Assembly: GCA_021820065.1 (NCBI GenBank)
Contig: JAKAEE010000004.1
Coordinates: forward strand, 33,442 to 86,755
Origin: Bacteroidota bacterium
GTDB taxonomy: Bacteria > Bacteroidota > Ignavibacteria > Ignavibacteriales > Melioribacteraceae
Length of the DNA: 53,314 nt
Direction of reading: 5' to 3'
The position numbers and the translations under genes are program-made. The notes under the pieces are model-generated. The model searched no databases, was not told the origin of the DNA, and was given only the letters and a program-made list of their open reading frames with translations. Below are positions 8,973 to 16,219 of this stretch, in pieces (position 1 is the stretch's first letter; each line of letters starts with the position of its first letter).

Positions 8973-9728
8973 ATGGCAACCTTCGATTTTAGCAATGTAC
9001 CAAGATTTCAACTTTGTCAGAAGTGTTGGGTGACTGATAGAAATACGGGATCGGATTATGTGATTAAGTATGCTGTAGAAGAATATTATTTGAATGAGCA
9101 AAGCTTACTCAAAAATGAACGTTATGATTATGAAGTTAATGATTCACAAAAATATTTCAGAGAGAGTAAGTCCGGACATAAGTATACCGATTATGAAAGT
9201 TGCAGAGAAAATTTTTTGGGTGGTCATAATAAGAAAGAATACAGTAGACTTCTTAGTGTTATCGAGGAATATAGAGAGGACGATTTATTAAAATTGACTG
9301 GGGATGAGTATGAGCAAAAGGTGTTTCAGTACTTACGCAACGTTAAATTAATTTTTGAAGAATGGTTTGGAAATTGGGGTATCGAAGTTCCACAGATAGA
9401 AAAGAAAGAGACAACGACAAATCTTTTAGAAAATGCTAATAGCTCAGTTAACGAAGAACGAGTAAGTGCTGAAGAAGATATAGACAGTACTAATTTTGAA
9501 AATAAAAAGCCTCTTACGGTTTTAGCTAGAGAGATATTGAATAAGAAAGATGTTAAAGAAGAAGTAATGAAAAAGCTGCCTATCAAGCAACGCCGAGGGA
9601 ATCGGAAATGGCAGCTATCAGATACAGAAGTTGTTCGTAAACATTTCAAAGGTTTTTACATAGGTGAAATACAAGAAACCACTTTAAAAACGTATGTAAA
9701 GCGTTTTAGAAGCGGTACACTCAAGTAA
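8973..9728 (+). CDS. Hypothetical protein following hsdM
   Basis: I do not recognise this 251-aa protein. It starts 5 bp after hsdM and is likely co-transcribed with the restriction operon. The N-terminal 140 residues are rich in Tyr, Glu and Asn, with two early cysteines (LCQKC). The middle (150-185) is acidic and probably disordered. The last 45 residues are basic (KQRRGNRKWQ ... TYVKRFRSG), which suggests nucleic-acid binding at the C-terminus (inference). No signal peptide or membrane segment is seen. Confidence 0.65.
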   Translation: MATFDFSNVPRFQLCQKCWVTDRNTGSDYVIKYAVEEYYLNEQSLLKNERYDYEVNDSQKYFRESKSGHKYTDYESCRENFLGGHNKKEYSRLLSVIEEYREDDLLKLTGDEYEQKVFQYLRNVKLIFEEWFGNWGIEVPQIEKKETTTNLLENANSSVNEERVSAEEDIDSTNFENKKPLTVLAREILNKKDVKEEVMKKLPIKQRRGNRKWQLSDTEVVRKHFKGFYIGEIQETTLKTYVKRFRSGTLK

Positions 9729-9738
9729 AAAAATCACC

Positions 9739-9748
9739 GTGACGTCAC
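9739..9748. promoter_or_regulatory. Perfect palindrome GTGACGTCAC
   Basis: A 10-bp perfect palindrome lies 10 bp after the stop of the preceding gene, in a 179-bp gap. It could be an operator for a dimeric regulator, but no regulator is identified. Confidence 0.2.
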
Positions 9749-9907
9749 CGTTGAATCCCTCTTAGCGTCCCCATTTTATTTCGGCGAGCAAATGGAAAGA
9801 CCATTGCTTGTGGAAAATCAGCTTATAAAACTTATCTGATTGAACCTCCACAATATCATTAATCGGGAAATGCAATTCACTCATTTCCACAAATTAAAGG
9901 AGGTCGT

Positions 9908-10183
9908 ATGAAAAACGAATCCCCCATCAAAGCAATCCGAACTAAATGTTTGGATTGTACAGTTCATCAACCAAAAGAAGTGCGTCATTGCCCAGTTGAT
10001 GATTGCACTCTTTACCCCTATAGGTTCGGAAAGAATCCGAACAGAAAGGGGATAGGCAAGCAGAATGCTATGGGGCTAAGACAAAGTAATTCAAGGCAAG
10101 TATCACTAAAGAACGAACAAACAGAAGTTGGTGGTAACCCAAATCTCAATTTGGTTAACACTAAACAGAATTTGATGGAGTAA
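9908..10183 (+). CDS. Small zinc-ribbon-like protein of mobile elements
   Basis: This is a 91-aa protein with a strong ribosome site (AAAGGAGG just before ATG 9908). Four cysteines, C14-x2-C17-x10-C28-x4-C33, lie in a block ending TLYPYRFGKNPNRKG and are likely to bind zinc. Small proteins with this 'KCLDC...CPVDDCTLYPYR' look are found in phages and integrative elements, where their function is unknown. The remainder is Asn/Gln-rich and probably disordered. It ends 2 bp before the next gene, so the two are coupled. Confidence 0.7.
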   Translation: MKNESPIKAIRTKCLDCTVHQPKEVRHCPVDDCTLYPYRFGKNPNRKGIGKQNAMGLRQSNSRQVSLKNEQTEVGGNPNLNLVNTKQNLME

Positions 10184-10185
10184 TT

Positions 10186-10575
10186 ATGAATGAATCTAAT
10201 AACGATGGGGGAAGCAAAAATCAGTCAGAGGCAAAGAACACTGAAGCTTTGTTGCCATTTCTTGAATTAAAACTAAAAGATATGCGAAAGCAGATCATAT
10301 ATTTTTTTGACTCTGTTCAAGAGTTAAATCAGAACGATGAATTCGATGCTTATTTTCAATGTCACTTGATTGATCTAATAATTCAGCTAGTGCAAACCTA
10401 TCTGATTACAATCAATGTAGCTGAGGAACTAATTCCTAATAGTCAAGATTCCAAAACCTTAAAATCTACTAAGGAACGATTCAACGAATTAGTAACACGG
10501 TTTCATAACTTGAAAGTAGCACTGATGACTCGTTACTACGAACATATGTACGTGAGAAACAAACTAGATAACTAA
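10186..10575 (+). CDS. Hypothetical protein
   Basis: This 129-aa protein is not recognised. The first 20 residues are polar and probably disordered. The rest is predicted mostly helical (LKLKDMRKQIIYFFDSVQEL, HLIDLIIQLVQTYLITI). It follows the zinc-ribbon gene at 2 bp and precedes a hairpin and the helicase-like gene. A role in replication or copy control is possible but only by position. Confidence 0.6.
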   Translation: MNESNNDGGSKNQSEAKNTEALLPFLELKLKDMRKQIIYFFDSVQELNQNDEFDAYFQCHLIDLIIQLVQTYLITINVAEELIPNSQDSKTLKSTKERFNELVTRFHNLKVALMTRYYEHMYVRNKLDN

Positions 10576-10621
10576 TTACTAACAACTTTAATGTCTATTC
10601 AAAATAGACGGAAAGAGATGA

Positions 10622-10652
10622 GGATGCTCGTCACGTCATTGTCAGAGCATCC
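10622..10652 (+). terminator. Hairpin before the helicase-like gene
   Basis: The arms GGATGCTC (10622-10629) and GAGCATCC (10645-10652) form an 8-bp stem with a 15-nt loop. Only a short T-containing stretch follows (GATTTCTT). It may be a weak terminator or an attenuator/operator in front of the 10688 gene. Confidence 0.4.
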
Positions 10653-10687
10653 GATTTCTTCACAATTAAATACATGATAGAGGCCAG

Positions 10688-12094
10688 ATGAGGAACAATA
10701 AAATGGAAATTCCGAAAGATTTAGAAAACATATTATTAGCTGAAAAGCCGAAGCAGAAGATCAACTTACCTCAAGATTTCATAGATGGTAAAATGTATTA
10801 TGGATTTTCTGCAAGCGATACTGACTACGTAATTAATTCACAAAAAGAAATGAAGAAAGTAGAAGGTTTAAAAGAAAATGGTTTGCTACCAGCAACAGAG
10901 AAGCTCATAGATCCTTTGTTCCCGACAATTGAAATCCCGTCTTATTCAAACGGAAGAATGAATGTGCAATTATCGAACACATACTCCAAAATCATCAAAT
11001 ATCTAAAACGTTATCTCCATTTAAGAAACGATTATGAACTTGACTTGCTAACTACCTGGGCAATAGGAACGTATATGTTCCGTGTATTTAGATACTATCC
11101 TTATTTGCATCTCTCTGGAGAAAAGGGTTCAGGCAAATCAACTACAATGGCAATTCTTAAACCGATTGTTTTTAATGGTGAAATGATGGTGAACTCATCT
11201 GCTGCGGTTATTTATCGAAGCATTACTTTAAGAACACCTACTCTTTTCTTAGATGAATTCGAAAAACAGTCTTCAAGAATAAGTGAATCCTATAAAGCAT
11301 TAACTGATGTCTTGAAAACTGGTTTTGAGAAATCCGGTATAGTAAAAAGGTGTGCCGGTGACCAGTATATACCGCAGAAGTATGACACGTATTGTCCGAA
11401 AGTTATTGCTGGGATAAATGAAATCGACGATGTACTAGCTGACAGAACTATAAAGATCAGAATGGATAGAAAAACCAAAGACTCAACGCTGAAGAGATAT
11501 ATAATTACTTCCGAAGAAGAGATTGAGCAGAAAAAAATTAGAGATGAATTGTACTTCATCGGACTTGAATATGCGCATAAAATCCACAAAACTTATGAAG
11601 CAATTAATATGAATGAAAACACAAATCTTGTACACTTGAATAATAGACGATTCGACGTTTGGAGCCCTTTGATGGCAATTGCACAGGTGATTGACCAAGA
11701 TGATATGTCGCTTCAAATTGTTTCTAAGCTTATCGAATTAAGCAGACTGAACGTCGATGACATGCGAAATGAAGATAGTCTTAAGAATGAATCGGTAATC
11801 TTGGCAACTTTCATCCATGAATTAATTAACGGGGTGTATGACTCAATAACGCCGGTTAAGTCGCCGTCCGATTCTAACTTACTTAGATTTGACACTGATG
11901 ATGTTCTGAAAGAAATTAATGATCAAAAAATTCTAGAACAAAAAGTGTCAAAGCCTATGCTCTCACGTTTGCTTCATGAAAAGATTAATGTAAGAGTAAA
12001 GGAGTGTTATCATCCTTTTCATAAGAAAACGAAGAGGATGTACGAAATCAATGTCGCAGAGTTCTCAGAGTCGTATGCTACATTAACTCAATAA
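10688..12094 (+). CDS. P-loop ATPase, helicase/replication protein of the element (DUF3631/DUF927-like)
   Basis: This is a 468-aa protein. Walker A is GEKGSGKS (144-151) and Walker B is FLDE (187-190). They are followed by KSGIVKRC and a sensor-like AGINEIDDVLADRTIKIRM. This layout is that of the DUF3631/DUF927 helicase-like ATPases that accompany primases in plasmids, phages and islands. The C-terminus (430-465) contains a basic patch and a short winged-helix-like stretch (SKPMLSRLLHEKI). No separate primase gene is visible. An in-frame ATG at 10703 is an alternative start. The role in element replication is inferred; three iteron-like repeats lie immediately downstream. Confidence 0.75.
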   Translation: MRNNKMEIPKDLENILLAEKPKQKINLPQDFIDGKMYYGFSASDTDYVINSQKEMKKVEGLKENGLLPATEKLIDPLFPTIEIPSYSNGRMNVQLSNTYSKIIKYLKRYLHLRNDYELDLLTTWAIGTYMFRVFRYYPYLHLSGEKGSGKSTTMAILKPIVFNGEMMVNSSAAVIYRSITLRTPTLFLDEFEKQSSRISESYKALTDVLKTGFEKSGIVKRCAGDQYIPQKYDTYCPKVIAGINEIDDVLADRTIKIRMDRKTKDSTLKRYIITSEEEIEQKKIRDELYFIGLEYAHKIHKTYEAINMNENTNLVHLNNRRFDVWSPLMAIAQVIDQDDMSLQIVSKLIELSRLNVDDMRNEDSLKNESVILATFIHELINGVYDSITPVKSPSDSNLLRFDTDDVLKEINDQKILEQKVSKPMLSRLLHEKINVRVKECYHPFHKKTKRMYEINVAEFSESYATLTQ

Positions 12095-12108
12095 GGGTTC
12101 ATTACGTT

Positions 12109-12272
12109 ATTACATTATTACGGTAGTAGAGAGAGGGCGGCAAAGAGAGAAGTTCATTCTTGAATTCTTTCTTTATCTATATTTTACTGTAATAGTGTAA
12201 TAACTATTGATAATATAGGAGTATATAACATTACGATTTCCTTACAGTGTCAAGATTGCGTAATAGTGTAAT
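12109..12272. repeat. Iteron-like 13-mers, possible replication or control region
   Basis: GTAATAGTGTAAT occurs at 12189-12201 and 12260-12272. A one-mismatch inverted copy (ATTACATTATTAC) is at 12109-12121. They sit in a 239-bp AT-rich gap just after the helicase-like gene. Short spaced repeats in AT-rich DNA next to a replication gene suggest an origin or a repressor-binding region. This is not proven from sequence. Confidence 0.35.
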
Positions 12273-12294
12273 CATTTTGTTATTTTTTTAGTAG

Positions 12295-12322
12295 CAGAGT
12301 GAGCCATTTAATGCTCACTCTG
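12295..12322. terminator. Convergent-gene hairpin terminator
   Basis: Arms CAGAGTGAGC (12295-12304) and GCTCACTCTG (12313-12322) form a 10-bp perfect stem with an 8-nt loop. It lies between the rightward helicase-like gene and the end of the leftward 12334-12744 gene, so it may serve both. There is no long T tract on either side. Confidence 0.5.
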
Positions 12323-12333
12323 TTGTATTAGTG

Positions 12334-12744
12334 TTAATTAATGGGGAACTCTTCTGCTGTCACTTCTGCCAAAGCCGGTTCTTCATTAATCACACGCAAA
12401 GCCTCAATAAATGTGAAGGTAACTGTGCTCAACAATTCGCCAGTTGTACGATTCATGTTGCCGACAAATGTAAGATGGTACGGCTTGTCATTTTGCATGA
12501 TTGTAACATAGTCGCCGGTACCGGAAAGTTCTGCCAAAGTATTTCTGAAGGCAAATACCCATTGCGATGCTAATTCACTATTGGTGAACTTTAATCGTAA
12601 GTCAAACTTTGGATATTTGTATTCAACTCTCTCAAGTACTCCAGTCTCAGAGTTTGGTCTGTAACCGTAATATCTTGGTTTCAAGTTTAAACGTGGGTTG
12701 ATCCATGATTGAAGTTTCATTGATATTTTTTCGATTGAGTCCAT
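12334..12744 (-). CDS. Hypothetical protein, only leftward gene of the element
   Basis: This is a 136-aa protein with a clear ribosome site on the minus strand (AAAGGAG about 10 bases before its ATG at 12744). It is not recognised. The sequence is compact and soluble, with beta-rich stretches (KFDLRLKF, KPYHLTFVG, LLSTVTFTF) and an aromatic N-terminal third. No membrane segment or signal peptide. It is transcribed against all its neighbours, so it may be separately regulated, perhaps as a control gene (position-based guess). Confidence 0.65.
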   Translation of the reverse strand: MDSIEKISMKLQSWINPRLNLKPRYYGYRPNSETGVLERVEYKYPKFDLRLKFTNSELASQWVFAFRNTLAELSGTGDYVTIMQNDKPYHLTFVGNMNRTTGELLSTVTFTFIEALRVINEEPALAEVTAEEFPIN

Positions 12745-13071
12745 TTTTCATTTCTCCTTTTTGATTTTGGATTGCGCTTCACTGCGCCAGTCCAAAACAA
12801 GAGAGCAACGAAATCGGGATACGAGCGTAAGCGAGAGAAGTTTTATATGTGGTAGCATAAAAATGAGGGGGGGTACCATGAATTTGAAGTCTTATCCCTT
12901 AACCGTAATAGTCCCTATATATTTTGCCAAATTTTTCCCGGCATTTCTTTATACATGTATGACTCATAAATAACTAATTAAGTCCCTTCTTTCTTGATTC
13001 TGTTTGTTTTCTCTTGCTTCGTGGCTTTCTTCTCTTTGAACCTATTCAACAATTAAAAAGGAGATTCATTT
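12745..13071. other. Gene-poor stretch
   Basis: I see no convincing gene here. It holds the ribosome site and probable promoter region of the leftward 12334-12744 gene. It also contains a hairpin with arms TTTTGGA (12765-12771) and TCCAAAA (12791-12797) and an inner GCGC pair. A G-run (GAGGGGGGG) lies near 12863. A 70-codon open frame at 12761-12973 has no clear ribosome site and an unconvincing composition. The ribosome site of the next gene (AAAAGGAG) is at the right end. Confidence 0.5.
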
Positions 13072-13269
13072 ATGACCGTTAAAGGCTATTGGACTCTCAG
13101 TTATTCTCTGTGGGATGTTGAGAACGAAAGCGTGAAAGTGCCCAATGAGAAGATCGACGATGCATCGTTAGAAAACATAGCAAGCAAAATCAAAGAAGGA
13201 TTCACTGAAGGTGATTTTCTCATAACTGCCCATGAAAAGGAAGCATCCAATGCCGATACAATCACATAG
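13072..13269 (+). CDS. Small hypothetical protein
   Basis: This 65-aa acidic protein is preceded by AAAAGGAG about 8 bases before ATG 13072. It is not recognised. The start (KGYWTLSYSLWD) looks like a beta strand pair and the middle (DASLENIASKIKEGF) like a helix. It opens a run of closely packed small genes (13072-14546). Confidence 0.6.
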   Translation: MTVKGYWTLSYSLWDVENESVKVPNEKIDDASLENIASKIKEGFTEGDFLITAHEKEASNADTIT

Positions 13270-13311
13270 GCTTTATATGGTAGAAGTATTTGAAGTAAGT
13301 GAAGGAATCAT

Positions 13312-13602
13312 ATGAAAGACAAATTCAAATGTCAGCATCCCGAATGTAGTAACATGACAGCCCTTGGTATATGTCTTCCACACATTGAATTGATGCAAAG
13401 GGAAGATACGGTAATAGAACAATGCGCTTTATGTAGTTCATTAGTCGCCGTATTTCAAAAACCGCCTCACTTAAATCAGAAATATGTATGGTGCGTTGGA
13501 TGTAGAAACTGCACCGGAACGAAAGAGAGCGAACGGAAGACTTATTTGGAATATCCGTTAGAAGGAAGAATAGTTGAAGGAGAAAGTTATGACCCCGAAT
13601 GA
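13312..13602 (+). CDS. Small cysteine-rich, probably zinc-binding protein
   Basis: This 96-aa protein is not assigned to a family. The cysteines and histidines fall into sets that could bind metal: C7, C12, C21 and H24 in the first part, then C38-x2-C41 with C61-x2-C64 and C67. This suggests one or two zinc sites, perhaps a treble-clef plus zinc ribbon. Its end overlaps the start of the next gene (13589), so translation is probably coupled. Confidence 0.65.
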   Translation: MKDKFKCQHPECSNMTALGICLPHIELMQREDTVIEQCALCSSLVAVFQKPPHLNQKYVWCVGCRNCTGTKESERKTYLEYPLEGRIVEGESYDPE

Positions 13603-13804
13603 TTTAAACTGTCAGGTAAGATCGCTTGATGCACTTCACGATTACGTCCACCGTTACGGAGATAGCGAAATCATCAATGCATGTGACAAGTTCTATGAAG
13701 TATTTATTCAATGGGAGATCAGAAGAAACAATTCAATTCAAATTGCGGAAAGTCTTGGCAACCAACTAGTTAAAAAATATTTGCTCAATGAGGAGGTAGC
13801 TTGA
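13589..13804 (+). CDS. Small hypothetical protein, overlaps previous gene
   Basis: I chose ATG 13589 because GAAGGAG lies about 8 bases before it; an in-frame TTG at 13574 would place this ribosome site inside the gene. The protein has 71 aa and is not recognised. It looks helical (LDALHDYVHRYG, INACDKFYEVFIQWEIRRN). It overlaps the cysteine-rich gene by 14 bp and ends 1 bp before the next start. Confidence 0.6.
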   Translation: MTPNDLNCQVRSLDALHDYVHRYGDSEIINACDKFYEVFIQWEIRRNNSIQIAESLGNQLVKKYLLNEEVA

Positions 13805-13805
13805 A

Positions 13806-14546
13806 ATGGAAGTTGAATTAAATGAAGTGCTTGAATCAAAAATCTTTACGAAAGAGAATAGTCTCGTAACTTTTCAATCGCCAAAGGCATATCTGCAACC
13901 CTTCTTGGATATTGTTGAAAATCAAAACTTTTCATGTAAAGTCCAAGATGCTGTAGTGAATGAGAATGAGGATCATTCTAGAAACACAGCATTCCCAAGA
14001 GTTGCACTAGAAGCACGTGTAGGTTCTCAAGTTGCCGGTTACGATAGTGTTATTGGAGTGATATTCGCTCTTAACATTCAAAGCCCGGTGATCAAAGTTT
14101 ATACCGGTCAGAATGCACACGCTTGCACTAACCTGACCATATTCAATGCAACGGCAGTTTCACAATATTCACTGATGAACGACTACTCTGATGTATACCG
14201 CAAAGCTGATTACTATCTCAAACAAAAAGAAGCAGAGATAGAACAGTTTGTAAGAGTCCGTGAGAATCTCTTAAATGAATTCTACAACGAAGAAGAGTTG
14301 AAGAAAGAACTAGGGAGACTACTTCTAGCAACAACCAAGAAAAACAGCAAGGTAAGTTATGGCGCTATTGCTGGTGCAAGCAGACTGATTCAAGATTCTA
14401 ATTCTATCTACTATCAGAAACCGGGTGATAGTCTCTCCAAAATGACGTTGTACGATGCAATTACCCAAAACATAACTGATAGTGTTGATCTTCTCTATAA
14501 GCCGAATAAGACAATTGCAGTTAGCCAGCTACTCGGAATCAGCTAA
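13806..14546 (+). CDS. Hypothetical protein, possibly DUF932-like
   Basis: This 246-aa soluble protein has GAGGAGG upstream of ATG 13806. The central part (GYDSVIGVIFALNIQSPVIK, VYTGQNAHACTNLTIFNA) resembles the core of DUF932 plasmid/phage proteins, which have a similar 'G-x-N-x-x-C-x-N' segment. The match is by eye and weak. The C-terminal half is helical with a charged stretch (LKQKEAEIEQFVRVRENLL). DUF932 genes usually sit in replication/recombination blocks of mobile elements, which fits the neighbours here. Confidence 0.55.
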   Translation: MEVELNEVLESKIFTKENSLVTFQSPKAYLQPFLDIVENQNFSCKVQDAVVNENEDHSRNTAFPRVALEARVGSQVAGYDSVIGVIFALNIQSPVIKVYTGQNAHACTNLTIFNATAVSQYSLMNDYSDVYRKADYYLKQKEAEIEQFVRVRENLLNEFYNEEELKKELGRLLLATTKKNSKVSYGAIAGASRLIQDSNSIYYQKPGDSLSKMTLYDAITQNITDSVDLLYKPNKTIAVSQLLGIS

Positions 14547-14593
14547 AGATTCCAACCGCACTTTAATCATTCTTCATTACTGGATACAATCAA

Positions 14594-14794
14594 ATGAAAA
14601 CTAAAAGAATAATTTCATACCGTTCCAATAGTAAATTCAAAACAGTTCCGTTCATACGTCTGAGTGGTGAATGGCTTCAATCATTTGGATTTAGCGTGGG
14701 TATGCACTTCATACTAACCGCAGATAGGAACTCAATAAAATTACAACTAGTAGACTCTAAGGAGAACGTCAATGATCCCAACACTTCTATTTGA
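14594..14794 (+). CDS. SymE-like small protein
   Basis: This 66-aa protein contains VPFIRLSGEWLQSFGFSVG followed by a beta strand (SIKLQLV). It fits the SymE toxin domain (P-x-I-x-L-x-G-x-W-L-x-x-x-G-F). SymE of E. coli is an AbrB-fold toxin controlled by antisense RNA SymR. Here the gene is inside the element and overlaps the start of the ATPase gene by 23 bp, so it may act as a DNA-binding regulator rather than a toxin. I cannot identify an antisense RNA. The family call rests on one conserved block. Confidence 0.6.
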   Translation: MKTKRIISYRSNSKFKTVPFIRLSGEWLQSFGFSVGMHFILTADRNSIKLQLVDSKENVNDPNTSI

Positions 14795-15563
14795 TTACGA
14801 CGGTTCTTTAGCTTCGATAGGTAGCGAAACATTGCAGCATAAACTGTTTGGTTTTCCACCGATCAGAATATTTAAAGGATTAGAGCAGACGAAATTGATA
14901 GTCAAACAACTTATCAAACCAATCAAGAGTTCTATAAGTCATCCGCTGTTTGAAAATGCTTCAATTGAAACTGAAGGATTTGAATTATCAGAAAAGGCTA
15001 AACAGATGAATTTGCAGTGTCTTGTATTTGATACAATCACAGCACTGGGACTTCAGGAAAGAAACCAAATTAAGAATACAAAAAAACTGGATACACTTGA
15101 TCAGAGATCATGGGGAATTTACGGAGATGCTTTGAACACGTTCATATATAACATCTGCTCGTTACCTCTAAGAATTATTTTTAATGCTCACATAGATCGT
15201 GAACGTGACGTAGAAGGTGAAACAATCGAGTTACCGGCATTAAAGGGAGGTTCGAAAACAGAAGTGCTCAAATGGTTTGATGTAGTGCTATTTAGTAGAA
15301 TCAGTCGTGATCCTAAAACAAACGAGACCGTTTTTCAATGGCAGACTAAACCACAAGAGGGAAGATTTGCCAAAGATAGATTGAACGTCTTGCCGGAAAT
15401 AATGCCCCAAGATTTTAGTGTTGTGTTCTCGAAATATGAAGAAGCTGGCATCTATCACCCGAATATTCTTGTGTTAGGTGATAGCGGTACGGGTAAGACG
15501 AGAGCACTAGCAAGTATCAATTCATCCGCTATTAAATCTAACCCAAATTTTAAAGCAGCATAA
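14772..15563 (+). CDS. Sak4-like (AAA_24) recombination ATPase with displaced Walker A
   Basis: This 263-aa protein resembles the RecA-core Sak4/AAA_24 ATPases that work with SSB-type partners in phage recombination. The start LLFDYDGSLASIG matches the strand that normally follows Walker A. Walker B is LVFDTIT (84-90). IIFNAHIDRERD (135-146) and the late block LKGGSKTEVLKWFDVVLF are also typical. The Walker A motif GDSGTGKT is at 236-243, near the C-terminus, instead of the N-terminus. The order is thus apparently circularly permuted. No Walker A is found upstream in any frame. The SSB-like gene follows at 12 bp. It could be a functional permutation or a rearranged dead gene. Confidence 0.65.
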   Translation: MIPTLLFDYDGSLASIGSETLQHKLFGFPPIRIFKGLEQTKLIVKQLIKPIKSSISHPLFENASIETEGFELSEKAKQMNLQCLVFDTITALGLQERNQIKNTKKLDTLDQRSWGIYGDALNTFIYNICSLPLRIIFNAHIDRERDVEGETIELPALKGGSKTEVLKWFDVVLFSRISRDPKTNETVFQWQTKPQEGRFAKDRLNVLPEIMPQDFSVVFSKYEEAGIYHPNILVLGDSGTGKTRALASINSSAIKSNPNFKAA

Positions 15564-15575
15564 ATAGGAGATTCA

Positions 15576-16169
15576 ATGTTATCACTTAGTAGAAACGAAA
15601 ATGGCTTTATGAAAGGCGTATACATTACAGAAGCCGAGATAGTTAATCTCAAAGACATCTCTGGAAAGCCAACCTTCAAAGAAAATCCCGACTCAACTCA
15701 CGATTTAGCAATTGAAATTGAATTTGACATCGGTAAGTCGTTCACAAAGAAAGTAATCATAAAAGGCGACTTGAGACGGGACAAAAACAAAATAACAGAT
15801 TGGGGTAGTGCATTTGTAGTGAAAGACTTCTTTATCAAGACCGGTTGTTTTAGAGGACTGACCAACGAAGAAATCAAAGAGCGACTTCAACTGCTTGAAA
15901 AGAAACAAGTGCCAGCGGACTTCCTAATAAAAGTGAGGAAGAAGAAGCTATACATTCTGGATTATGTGAAAAGTATCACAGACGAAGGGAAGTTGAGATA
16001 TGCAACTTGGAATATCGTAGATACAGATCCCGAACAGTTAAGAGGTACATTCAAATCATCGGTAGCAAAAGGATATCCGGCACAATACAAACCAGAATTA
16101 GTCGATGCAGCTGCTCAAAGGAAAGAAGTATTGGTGGTTGAATCACAAACAGATGACTTTCCATTTTAA
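15576..16169 (+). CDS. SSB-like single-strand DNA-binding protein (DUF669-type)
   Basis: This 197-aa protein has AGGAG before ATG 15576. The N-terminal 160 residues are beta-rich (HDLAIEIEFDIG, KKVIIKGDL) and fit an OB-fold single-strand DNA-binding protein such as DUF669. The last residues, TDDFPF, look like the acidic SSB tip (DDxPF) that recruits partner proteins. It follows the Sak4-like ATPase directly, as in phage recombination modules where Sak4 depends on an SSB. Identification is from the tail, fold impression and context, not full-length recognition. Confidence 0.6.
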   Translation: MLSLSRNENGFMKGVYITEAEIVNLKDISGKPTFKENPDSTHDLAIEIEFDIGKSFTKKVIIKGDLRRDKNKITDWGSAFVVKDFFIKTGCFRGLTNEEIKERLQLLEKKQVPADFLIKVRKKKLYILDYVKSITDEGKLRYATWNIVDTDPEQLRGTFKSSVAKGYPAQYKPELVDAAAQRKEVLVVESQTDDFPF

Positions 16170-16174
16170 TAATA

Positions 16175-16197
16175 GCGGAAGACAGTAAGTCTTCCGC
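16175..16197 (+). terminator. Hairpin after the SSB-like gene
   Basis: Arms GCGGAAGAC (16175-16183) and GTCTTCCGC (16189-16197) form a perfect 9-bp stem with loop AGTAA. It begins 5 bp after the stop codon. There is no T run, so it may act as a processing or partial terminator structure. Confidence 0.45.
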
Positions 16198-16219
16198 ATT
16201 AAATATGAGGAGATGAATT

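Noticed and set aside
12331..12573. 80-codon rightward frame opposite the leftward 136-aa gene
   Set aside because: It lacks a ribosome site, whereas the leftward frame has a clear AAAGGAG and a longer, better composed product.
12761..12973. 70-codon rightward frame in the 12.8-kb gap
   Set aside because: No ribosome site at its start, unconvincing composition, and it overlaps the promoter region of the leftward gene.
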